NCBI RefSeq assembly: GCF_033344935.1
Contig: NZ_JAWPMM010000001.1
Location: forward strand, 2,714,001-2,778,000
Direction: 5' to 3'
Length of the DNA stretch: 64,000 nt
Origin: Reichenbachiella sp.
GTDB taxonomy: Bacteria; Bacteroidota; Bacteroidia; Cytophagales; Cyclobacteriaceae
The notes beneath the pieces were generated by a model. That model was not told where the DNA came from, searched no databases, and saw only the letters and a program-made list of their open reading frames with translations. Below, one piece after another: positions 36,567 through 44,152 of this stretch (position 1 is the stretch's first letter; the number at the start of each line of letters is the position of its first letter). The translations under genes were made by a program, and so were the position numbers.

Positions 36567-37661
36567 ATGTTTATCAAGAGATTTACAACTAAACACATGT
36601 GGCGATTTACGATTATAAGTGCAGTGGTTTGGTTTGTAGTGTTTGCACTGACAGTATCGGAAAGCTTGTTTTATTACCAGCTTCACAATGAACCAGCACC
36701 ATATAAGCGAATAGTAATTAATGACCTATTCATTCTTTTTTGGATTCCATTATCACCAGTATTATTCAAGTTCATTCGCAAATTGTATGTTCGAAAGAAA
36801 AATTGGTTTTTGTACACCTTACAAATGTTTGGATTATGCCTTTTGGCCATTGGTATCATCTTAAGTTTGGAATCAGTGATTCATTACGTGAGTGATTCTA
36901 ATGTAGAAGAACAAAAGAGCTATGCTAACATATTTATTCAGCTCATTACCTTTAGACTGCATTCTAACCTTGTGTTGGGACTTGGGTTCGTAGCTTCTTG
37001 CGTGGCTTATCTGAGTTACTCAGAGTCTCAGATTCTATCTCGTAAACAAGCAGATCTAAATCAAAGTTTAATGGCGGCACAACTTGGGGTATTAAAAGCT
37101 CAGATCAAACCTCATTTTTTATTTAATTCACTTCATGCGATTTCTGGATTAGTCTTAAAAAAAGAAAATGACTTAGCTATTACGGTTATAGCCAAACTCA
37201 GTGATCTCCTTCGAGAAAGCATGGACTTGGATAGTAAAAAATGGATTACTATCAATGATGAGGTTAGTTATACTAAAAGGTACTTAGAAATTTACATGAT
37301 TAGGTTTGGGGAAGACTTAAAGTGTGAATGGGAGATAGCGGATGAAACGAAAAATCTACTTATACCACCGGCCTTGTTGCAGCCAATCGTTGAGAACGCA
37401 CTGATTCACGGAATAGTGCCAAATGGTAACCAAGGAACTATAACTATCCATATCAGCAAGGAACAGGAAAAAGTTCAAATAACTGTACAGGATACGGGGT
37501 TATCGAATGTGGAATCAAAGTCAAGTTTGAAAGAAGGTTTGGGACTCTCAAATACTCGGAAGAGACTTTCATCCTTATTCGAGAAGAATTTTCATTTGAA
37601 TTTTGATTGTAAATCTTCCAAGACAAGCATCACTTTCCCAGCACTAACTACTGAAGAATGA
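36567..37661 (+). CDS. LytS-type sensor histidine kinase
   Basis: This 364-residue kinase belongs to the His_kinase family that pairs with LytTR regulators. Four membrane helices (about 15-32, 48-68, 82-103 and 130-150) lead to a linker, the phosphoacceptor box AQIKPHFLFNSLHA with His183, and a HATPase domain (about 255-360; LLQPIVENALIHGIVP, GLGLSNTRKRL). The start is ATG 36567 (a GTG lies just before it). The TGA overlaps the ATG of the LytTR regulator (ATGA), so they are a coupled pair. Confidence 0.9.
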   Translation: MFIKRFTTKHMWRFTIISAVVWFVVFALTVSESLFYYQLHNEPAPYKRIVINDLFILFWIPLSPVLFKFIRKLYVRKKNWFLYTLQMFGLCLLAIGIILSLESVIHYVSDSNVEEQKSYANIFIQLITFRLHSNLVLGLGFVASCVAYLSYSESQILSRKQADLNQSLMAAQLGVLKAQIKPHFLFNSLHAISGLVLKKENDLAITVIAKLSDLLRESMDLDSKKWITINDEVSYTKRYLEIYMIRFGEDLKCEWEIADETKNLLIPPALLQPIVENALIHGIVPNGNQGTITIHISKEQEKVQITVQDTGLSNVESKSSLKEGLGLSNTRKRLSSLFEKNFHLNFDCKSSKTSITFPALTTEE

Positions 37662-38443
37662 AATTGAAAGTACTCATAGCAGACGATGAGCCACTGGCTA
37701 GAGAAATCATTAGTTCGTATCTCAAGGACTTTGAGGAAGTAGAGACTGTATATGAAGCATCCGATGGCTTAGAGGCAGTAACGCAAATAAACAAACTGCA
37801 GCCAGACTTGTTGTTTTTAGATATTGAAATGCCAAAAATGAATGGTATTGCTGTTCTGGATAGTGAACACTTGCTGCACGAACCAGCAGTCATTTTTACC
37901 ACGGCTTACAATCAGTTTGCGATTAAAGCTTTTGAACTTAATGCTATTGATTACTTGATGAAACCATTTGATAGGGGCAGATTTCATGCATCAATGAATA
38001 AGGCATTAGAAAAAATTAAGCTATCGGAACTTAAAAATTATCAAGAACAGTGGGCGAAAATCAATTTAGATTATCAGAATGCCTTGATTCAAAACCACGA
38101 ATCAGAGTATCCATCCAAACTGGTAGTTAGGGACTCAAAAAAAATAAAGCATATTCTTACCGACGAGATCCGATGTATCGAGGCCGCTGGAGATTACATT
38201 GAGATCATTGATGATCAAGGCAAGTTTTTGCTCTACAAGTCAATATCTGAAATAGAAAAAAAGCTTAACCCTAAAGTGTTTAGACGAATTCATAAATCCT
38301 ACATTATCAATTGTAACCAGATTGTTGAAATCCGTCCTCATACCAATTCGGAATACCATTTTCACCTCACCAATGAGCAAGTCGTGAAGTCCGGTCGAAC
38401 CTATAAGGATCAAATTTCTGATCTCGTTCACGGAAATATTTAA
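37658..38443 (+). CDS. LytTR-family response regulator
   Basis: The 261-residue regulator has a receiver (about 3-120, Asp55 in LLFLDIEMPKMNG, switch TTAY, Lys in LMKPF) and a LytTR DNA-binding domain (about 150-258) with IRCIEAAGDYIEI, FRRIHKSYIINCNQI and VVKSGRTYKD. LytTR proteins bind pairs of short direct repeats. The kinase directly upstream is its partner. A possible target is the propeller gene 76 bases downstream, though no LytTR site is identified. Confidence 0.92.
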   Translation: MKLKVLIADDEPLAREIISSYLKDFEEVETVYEASDGLEAVTQINKLQPDLLFLDIEMPKMNGIAVLDSEHLLHEPAVIFTTAYNQFAIKAFELNAIDYLMKPFDRGRFHASMNKALEKIKLSELKNYQEQWAKINLDYQNALIQNHESEYPSKLVVRDSKKIKHILTDEIRCIEAAGDYIEIIDDQGKFLLYKSISEIEKKLNPKVFRRIHKSYIINCNQIVEIRPHTNSEYHFHLTNEQVVKSGRTYKDQISDLVHGNI

Positions 38444-38558
38444 CAGTACATCGAGTGCTTCTACCAGTTTGACGAGTATTACTTAAAAAGTTAAGGTCAA
38501 TTCACTTTAGCTGTGTTTCTTGTATCAAAATAAAAAAACTCAATATTATTTCAAGGCG

Positions 38559-39524
38559 ATGACTCGAAACACTCAAAAGATAGATATGATTAACAAAGAC
38601 TCTTCGGTTAAATGGTTGAAGACTGGGCTAGCGATACTGCTAGTCTGGCTTCAGCCTTTTTCATCTTCAACGGCTCAAGAGCTATTTATGGAAGGTAAAG
38701 TGTCGACCCCATACAAAGAAAGAGATATGACTATTTCTGTAGACGGAAATCATTTACTTTATTCCATCCATAGCTACAATGATGACGCTCGTATGATTGT
38801 GGAGATGAAGCAGAATGAGGCAAGCTGGAGCGAACCAACTGTGGTGTCTTTTTCCGGAAACTATAAAGATATCGAGCCTATGTTTTCTCCTGATGGTACA
38901 CGTTTATACTTTGCTTCAGATCGTCCGATGCGTGAAGGCGACGAGAGTAAGGACTATAATATATGGTATGTCGATAAGATGAAACAAGGATGGGGGGAGC
39001 CAATGGCATTAGATACAATGATCAACACTGAGGGAGAGGAGTTTTTTCCATCAGTTTCTAATGCAGGAACTCTTTATTTCACGGCCACCAGATCAGATAC
39101 CAAGGGTAAAGAGGATATTTATTATAGCAAATTGACAAACGGTAAATATACGAAGCCAGTCAGCCTGGACTCAGCGATTAATTCGATGACCTATGAATTT
39201 AATTCTTTCATCAATCCAGAGGAAAAGTACTTGATTTTTAGCTCGTACAAGCGTTCAGATGGATTTGGGGGTGGAGACTTGTATATCTCTTACCAAAAGG
39301 AAGGAAAGTGGCAGCCTGCTATTAATCTTGGAGACAAGATCAATTCTTCAAAACTCGATTATTGCCCTTTTGTTTCACGGGATGGCAAGACCTTCTATTT
39401 TACTAGTAGTAGAAAAGAAAATATGAAAGCCAAAACCGTTTCAGAGTTGCGAGAACTTATGAGTCTTCCGCGTAATGGATTTGATGACATCTATTATATA
39501 TCGATGGATCAGTTACCAAAATAG
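38559..39524 (+). CDS. exported PD40 beta-propeller protein
   Basis: The 321-residue product has an N-terminal hydrophobic segment (about residues 19-38) ending at SSSTAQ, a signal peptide, and PD40/TolB-type propeller blades: KDIEPMFSPDGTRLYFASDRP, GEEFFPSVSNAGTLYFTATRSD, NSFINPEEKYLIFSSYKRSD and LDYCPFVSRDGKTFYFTSSRKE. Such propellers often recognise peptidoglycan or protein partners in the envelope. A later ATG (38586) would shorten the leader by nine residues. It follows the LytTR pair on the same strand. Confidence 0.8.
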   Translation: MTRNTQKIDMINKDSSVKWLKTGLAILLVWLQPFSSSTAQELFMEGKVSTPYKERDMTISVDGNHLLYSIHSYNDDARMIVEMKQNEASWSEPTVVSFSGNYKDIEPMFSPDGTRLYFASDRPMREGDESKDYNIWYVDKMKQGWGEPMALDTMINTEGEEFFPSVSNAGTLYFTATRSDTKGKEDIYYSKLTNGKYTKPVSLDSAINSMTYEFNSFINPEEKYLIFSSYKRSDGFGGGDLYISYQKEGKWQPAINLGDKINSSKLDYCPFVSRDGKTFYFTSSRKENMKAKTVSELRELMSLPRNGFDDIYYISMDQLPK

Positions 39525-39542
39525 AATTGGAAGGAATAAAAA

Positions 39543-39582
39543 AAGCCTGTTTGATATTTATCAAACAGGCTTCTGCTTTTGT
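39543..39582. terminator. strong bidirectional terminator
   Basis: A perfect inverted repeat AAGCCTGTTTGATA / TATCAAACAGGCTT (39543-39572) is flanked by an A tract on the left and CTGCTTTT on the right. It lies between the convergent propeller and LPP20-like genes. Confidence 0.85.
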
Positions 39583-39594
39583 GAGGACTGAGCT

Positions 39595-40167
39595 CTAGTT
39601 ATTGCTCATTTTCTCCATCTCTTTCTCGAAAGTCTCTTTGAATTTTTCGTAATCATAATCAATCTTTAATCGATCATCATTCTTGATTCGTTGCTCGATG
39701 GCCTCCTGTACAGCATCAGCTTTCATTTCAACAGCCATATAGCACTTGTACTTTCCAGTTTTACTGTTTTCAGTAAGCTTCTCACAGATTACCTTGACAT
39801 CATTCAACTGCTGATCTACTACTTCTCTATTGAGTGATTCAAATCGCTCTTCAATTTCCTCAACGTTGTTGAATTCTCTAGAATTTGCATAGTTATCTGT
39901 AGTGCTCTTAACGGTCGTTTGTACCTGGCTGGCTAATGCAGCTTTAGCATTACTTGAAGCCTTCTTTCGGGCGATCTCCAGATCACTGCTTTCACCTGTG
40001 GCATAAGCTCTAAAATTCTTTTTATCACTTCGGTAGTCTGGGCCTGAGCAATGTAGAACAATTTCACTTTCTCCTTTGGACTGAGTAGGCTTCGGACTGC
40101 CTTTACATCCTATCATCAAACCTATGGTTCCGATGATTGCTAGGGTGTTGATGTAATTGATTTTCAT
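39595..40167 (-). CDS. LPP20-like lipoprotein
   Basis: The 190-residue product has a lipobox (GLMIGC, Cys about 21). The mature part has the LPP20-type arrangement of a strand then a long helix: FRAYATGESSDLEIARKKASSNAKAALASQVQTTV, then a central helix and KYKCYMAVEMKADAVQEAIEQRI. LPP20 domains form envelope lipoproteins that often occur with LpoB-like and COG3014 proteins. It lies 15 bases behind a larger LPP20-like gene and is co-transcribed with it. Confidence 0.7.
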   Translation of the reverse strand: MKINYINTLAIIGTIGLMIGCKGSPKPTQSKGESEIVLHCSGPDYRSDKKNFRAYATGESSDLEIARKKASSNAKAALASQVQTTVKSTTDNYANSREFNNVEEIEERFESLNREVVDQQLNDVKVICEKLTENSKTGKYKCYMAVEMKADAVQEAIEQRIKNDDRLKIDYDYEKFKETFEKEMEKMSNN

Positions 40168-40182
40168 AGTTATTTGTTTTAA

Positions 40183-41526
40183 TTAGTCTATTTTTATTCT
40201 GTTTATTTCTGGTAAAATTTCGTATCTGAGTGCTGTTTCCATCAAGGACAGTGCTTCTTCCTTAGCTTTCATTTGCGACCCAGACTTTACCCCTTTAAGG
40301 TCTGATCTAGTTGTTTGATAAACTACTTTTTCTGAAGAGAGCTGTATGACTTTTATAGAAAAGTTGAGTGTCTCGCGATACAAGTTGTATCGAGGATCAT
40401 TTGTACTCTCTAGCCAGCGACCATCAATTTCTATAGCGAATGCCGCTTTGGATTCCTCAGAGACTTTGTTCACTAAATAGCTTGTGAGTATTGACTGAGC
40501 TGATTTAATAATCAAATCCTGATCTTTGCCACCTGTATTTGTTCTAAACACTGCAGTTTGTGGCTCAATCTTTACATTGATTCGGTCGGTAGGAGCGTCT
40601 TGCTTTTGTGAAAACATGGCGCCAATAATGTTTTCAGTACTTTTCTTTCCAAATATCTTACCTAGATCTAATTCAATTTCGATCGACTGTGTGCTATTTG
40701 TGGGCACATTGACTATAGGTAATTGTACCATGCCTGCATCATTACTCTTGGCAGATTGGAAGGTCTCCAGCGATTCTCCATATTTCCCAATAAGCAATGG
40801 TAAATCTTTGGCTGGAATGTCTTTGTATCTAGCGGTGAAAGTAGGTAACTCACCATTTCCTAAAGGCATGAAAATGATAGGATCATTCGAAGCCCGGAAA
40901 GATAAATTAGCAAATGTTTCGGCAATTGAATGGTAATTGTGATTCGCTAGATCAATTCTGCCATGCTCGTGGATAAATGCTGATAAGTCCTCATTCAAGT
41001 GCGGAGTGATCGCGTCAAATGATTGTCGATAAAGTTGTAGCGCAGTGCCTATTTCACCTTTTTTTCTTTCCTCATGCGCTTTTTCTAATAAAGAGATCGA
41101 AAGCTTTTTAGCCTTATCCAATTTCTCCTTTTTAATTCGTTTATAATCCGCGATGTTCAATTGATAATACACCCAATATTCGCCTTTCTTGGTATACGTG
41201 TCGACTAATTCGTAGCCTTCTAAATCGTCTTCAATTTTAGTTTTTGTCCACGATTCATAAGTGTCTTTGAGTATATCATTCTCTTCCAACTGATGAAAGA
41301 CTGAAGTAGAACTCAGCTCTACAGAAATTTCAGAAATGATATCGGCTAGCGCTTTATTCTTAGCTACTTGATTAAAATCTCTTTCTGCTACTGAAACTCT
41401 GGCTATTCCAATATAGTGGGTGTCAGATATTGGTCTTTTTTTAATCCAACTAGGAATTCTAGCGGTGGCACAGCCGGAGGTATTTATAATAAGAAGGAAG
41501 AACAATAGTTGGGAAAGGTGACGCAT
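40183..41526 (-). CDS. large LPP20-like lipoprotein
   Basis: The 447-residue product has a lipobox (NTSGC, Cys about 19) and begins like an LPP20 protein: PSWIKKRPISDTHYIGIARVSVAERDFNQVAKNKALADIISEIS, the short strand and helix that process repeated Ala/Lys residues in this family. A coiled helix (about 140-175) with TPR-like features follows, then strand-rich regions with FTARYKDIPAKDLPLLI, and a C-terminal domain (about 320-447). It is the first gene of a two-gene unit with the smaller lipoprotein. The middle and C-terminal domains are unassigned. Confidence 0.65.
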   Translation of the reverse strand: MRHLSQLLFFLLIINTSGCATARIPSWIKKRPISDTHYIGIARVSVAERDFNQVAKNKALADIISEISVELSSTSVFHQLEENDILKDTYESWTKTKIEDDLEGYELVDTYTKKGEYWVYYQLNIADYKRIKKEKLDKAKKLSISLLEKAHEERKKGEIGTALQLYRQSFDAITPHLNEDLSAFIHEHGRIDLANHNYHSIAETFANLSFRASNDPIIFMPLGNGELPTFTARYKDIPAKDLPLLIGKYGESLETFQSAKSNDAGMVQLPIVNVPTNSTQSIEIELDLGKIFGKKSTENIIGAMFSQKQDAPTDRINVKIEPQTAVFRTNTGGKDQDLIIKSAQSILTSYLVNKVSEESKAAFAIEIDGRWLESTNDPRYNLYRETLNFSIKVIQLSSEKVVYQTTRSDLKGVKSGSQMKAKEEALSLMETALRYEILPEINRIKID

Positions 41527-41579
41527 AGGGACTGTATTTGAGTTTATCTTAAAATTAGTCGTTTTCTTCTGAGTGTTAA

Positions 41580-41587
41580 CAAATTTA
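41580..41587 (-). promoter_or_regulatory. Bacteroidota-type -7 box (TAAATTTG, minus strand)
   Basis: On the minus strand TAAATTTG matches TAnnTTTG, 53 bases before the ATG of the large LPP20-like gene. No -33 TTG is evident. Confidence 0.4.
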
Positions 41588-41739
41588 TTGCCAAGATAAT
41601 TGAAGAAAGAAAAAAAATGATTTTAAGTCTCTTAAAAAGGCTGTTTAGACTAGTAGAGAGTCAATTATTAATTATTTCTTTTATGATTAAAACTTTTTCA
41701 CAATCATTTACATCTTAGTTGTGAAAGAAAAAACTCATT

Positions 41740-43473
41740 ATGACTATGAAAGTAATTAATATTCTGGCGCTGGCTATACTCATGTGTTCCACAAGCATGG
41801 CGCAATCGGTAAGACTTGGAGATGTATATCCAAAAGAAGTGAAAATACAAGGCTTCAGCACTTCTCAAAATGGAGATGTAAATATTGAAGGGTTAGGTGC
41901 AGTATTTGAAGACGACTGGAAACTACTGATATACTATGGATGGATTATAGATGCTGACTCTCGTGAAGTTGTATGGCATTTATTCGATTTTATGAAGGAT
42001 GAGGATATCGATGGTGAAGACGGACCATTCAAATTCAACGACAAGGTTTCATTAAAGAAAGGAAATTATGAGCTCTACTTTGCTGGAATGTATTCTAATA
42101 GAAATTGGAATAGAGGAAGAGATAAAGATTGGTATTTTGATGGATTTGGCGACACCATGGATTGGTTGTTCGGTTCAAGAAGAAGAGAGAGTTACCGAAG
42201 AAGTGCACAAGATGATTTATTTATCAAAGTAGATGGACCGGGTGTAAAGGCAGCTGACGCGAGAAGTTTCTTGGATAAGAAAACAGGAGATGCTGTTGTT
42301 TCAATTACCAAATCCAGAAATGACGAAAGATTTAGCGAAGGATTTACCTTGACAGGATCCACGGAATTAAAGGTGTATGCTATTGGAGAAGGTAGCGATG
42401 GTGAAATGTTTGATTATGCATGGATTACCAATGCCAATACTCGTGAAAGAGTATTCGAAATGGATTACCGAGATGCTAAATATGCGGGTGGAGCAAGGAA
42501 GAATTTGCAAGTCAATGAAAAAATCACGCTGCCCAAAGGAAGTTACTTGGTTAATTATTCTACGGACGATTCCCATTCGTTTGAAAGATGGAATGCCCTT
42601 CCTCCAGATGATATTCAGTTCTGGGGGATAACAGTTTGGGCAGAAGGTAGCGACAAAAATAATGTGGTAGCCTACCAAGAACCTAAAACGGTAAAGCCGC
42701 TCGTTTCATTAACGAAGGCTAGAGATGATGAAATGATAGCCAAGGGCATTAGTATTAAAAAAGCCATGGACGTAAGAATCTACTGTCTCGGGGAGATTAC
42801 TGGCGGTGATGATATGGCAGATTTTGGTTGGATAGTAGATGCTACAACAAGAGAGCGAGTTTGGAGAATGAAGCCCTACAAGGCAAGGCATGGCGGCGGT
42901 GCTGATAAGAATAGATATGTAGAAGAGGTCATCACACTTGAACCAGGCGATTATATTGTTTACTATGCAACAGATGATTCACATGCCTATGGAGATTGGA
43001 ATTCTAGTCAACCATACGAGCCAGAAATGTGGGGAATCACCATTTGGGCTACCAATGAAGCTGATATGAAAAATGTAACCCCGTTTCACCCAGAGGAATA
43101 TAGAAATAAGAATGAATTAGTAGTCATCAACATGGTAGGAGATCGGGCATTAGTAAAAAAAACCTTTTCTGTTAATGAAGACACCAGAGTAAGAGTACTT
43201 GGCTTAGGCGAAGGTAGTGGTGGAGAAATGTACGACTACGGTTTTATCAAAAATATGGATACCGGAAAAATCGTTTGGGAAATGGACTACCGAAATTCTG
43301 AGCATGGCGGTGGTGCAAGAAAAAACAGAGAATTTAATGAAACAGTGATGCTAGAAAAAGGGACTTATCGGGTATACTACGAAACCGATGGTTCGCATTC
43401 CTATCGACGATGGAATGATGATCCTCCGAGCAATCAAGAAATGTGGGGAATTACAGTTCTCAAAGTTGACTAA
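41740..43473 (+). CDS. exported protein of four related repeats, unknown family
   Basis: The 577-residue product has a signal peptide (cleavage near SMAQS) and then four copies of a domain of about 115-140 residues: residues about 22-186 (the most divergent), 187-321, 322-461 and 462-577. The shared pattern is an opening strand, GEGxxGEMxDYGWI, TRExVWEM, a Gly-Gly-Gly-rich turn such as YRDAKYAGGARKN, a Lys-Gly-Tyr strand and YYxTDDSHSYxxWN followed by MWGITVW. Acidic and aromatic residues recur at fixed positions. No T9SS tail or anchor is present. I do not recognise the family; the regular fold suggests carbohydrate or protein binding outside the cell. Confidence 0.65.
   Translation: MTMKVINILALAILMCSTSMAQSVRLGDVYPKEVKIQGFSTSQNGDVNIEGLGAVFEDDWKLLIYYGWIIDADSREVVWHLFDFMKDEDIDGEDGPFKFNDKVSLKKGNYELYFAGMYSNRNWNRGRDKDWYFDGFGDTMDWLFGSRRRESYRRSAQDDLFIKVDGPGVKAADARSFLDKKTGDAVVSITKSRNDERFSEGFTLTGSTELKVYAIGEGSDGEMFDYAWITNANTRERVFEMDYRDAKYAGGARKNLQVNEKITLPKGSYLVNYSTDDSHSFERWNALPPDDIQFWGITVWAEGSDKNNVVAYQEPKTVKPLVSLTKARDDEMIAKGISIKKAMDVRIYCLGEITGGDDMADFGWIVDATTRERVWRMKPYKARHGGGADKNRYVEEVITLEPGDYIVYYATDDSHAYGDWNSSQPYEPEMWGITIWATNEADMKNVTPFHPEEYRNKNELVVINMVGDRALVKKTFSVNEDTRVRVLGLGEGSGGEMYDYGFIKNMDTGKIVWEMDYRNSEHGGGARKNREFNETVMLEKGTYRVYYETDGSHSYRRWNDDPPSNQEMWGITVLKVD
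42298..43470 (+). repeat. three closely similar coding repeats in the exported protein
   Basis: Repeats start at 42298, 42703 and 43123. Each encodes a related domain with the landmarks GEG/GEI...GWI or GFI, GGGA(R/D)KNR and DDSH or DGSH...WN...MWGIT. The first domain of the gene is a more distant copy. Confidence 0.75.
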
Positions 43474-43506
43474 AAATAATTTCACCAAGCTGTGTAATAC
43501 AAATTA

Positions 43507-43537
43507 AAAAAGAGGCTCTAACGGGTCTCTTTTTTTG
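43507..43537 (+). terminator. terminator behind the four-repeat gene
   Basis: AGAGGCTC pairs with GGGTCTCT (two wobbles) around a TAAC loop, followed by a run of T. Confidence 0.7.
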
Positions 43538-43638
43538 TCCACACTTTTCCTCGATTCAAACTGCACTTTGAGCGATTCGTCACTTTTATTTTACTGTTCA
43601 TAGTCGTGAGCGTAGGTTCGTAAAAAAAATACTTACCT

Positions 43639-44121
43639 ATGAACAAACTCTTAATATTGTGTTGCTTGCTGTTAAGTGCTAGTATCTGCGAAGTGCTTGG
43701 TCAACAACATGTGATTGCCAGCGCGGGCAGTCATTCAGCTTCGGACCATGCACAAATTTCCTGGACCCTCGGGCAAGTCGTGAGCGGTAGCTCTTCTACC
43801 AATTCGAATCTTATCACCTCTGGGTTTCATCACGGAGGGGAAATTGTATCTGTAGTCGCCAGCCATTCGCCCTTAGGTCTTCAGGTGCGAATCTATCCCA
43901 ATCCTACTAGTGATTTATTATCCATCCAGCCTCCATCTGGTTCATATCAGGGTAGCTATCAGCTCATTGCGCCACAGGGCCATTTAGTAATGGACGAGCG
44001 TGAGGTAAACTTTGCTATGGAGCGAACCATCGAAATGGGTCATTTGCCAGAAGGAATGTATTTGCTCAGAATCAGTATAGACCATCAGCCGATTCAGCAA
44101 CTTAAAATAATCAAACAATAA
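43639..44121 (+). CDS. mini T9SS cargo protein (type A sorting domain)
   Basis: The 160-residue product has a signal peptide (to about residue 22), a short mature region of about 60 residues (QQHVIASAGSHSASDHAQISWTLGQVVSGSS and GFHHGGEIVSV), and a C-terminal sorting domain (about 85-160) with VRIYPNPTSDLLSIQPP and a final LRISIDHQPIQQLKIIKQ, the type A T9SS pattern. The passenger is so short that it may be little more than a surface tag or a subunit. It lies 31 bases before the ATG of the head-repeat protein, in the same direction, and the two may be an operon. Confidence 0.8.
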   Translation: MNKLLILCCLLLSASICEVLGQQHVIASAGSHSASDHAQISWTLGQVVSGSSSTNSNLITSGFHHGGEIVSVVASHSPLGLQVRIYPNPTSDLLSIQPPSGSYQGSYQLIAPQGHLVMDEREVNFAMERTIEMGHLPEGMYLLRISIDHQPIQQLKIIKQ

Positions 44122-44152
44122 GATATCATAATTGAATAATAAAGATAAAATC

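Noticed and set aside
39543-39572. TGTTTGAT/ATCAAACA core identical to the half-sites at 27670-27700
   Set aside because: The arms are in the opposite order with a different spacer, lie between convergent stops, and are flanked by A and T tracts. A terminator explains them; no sigma-54 box is near.
41580-41739. LytTR direct-repeat binding site upstream of the four-repeat gene
   Set aside because: The stretch is A/T-rich but I could not find a pair of repeats with about one-turn spacing.
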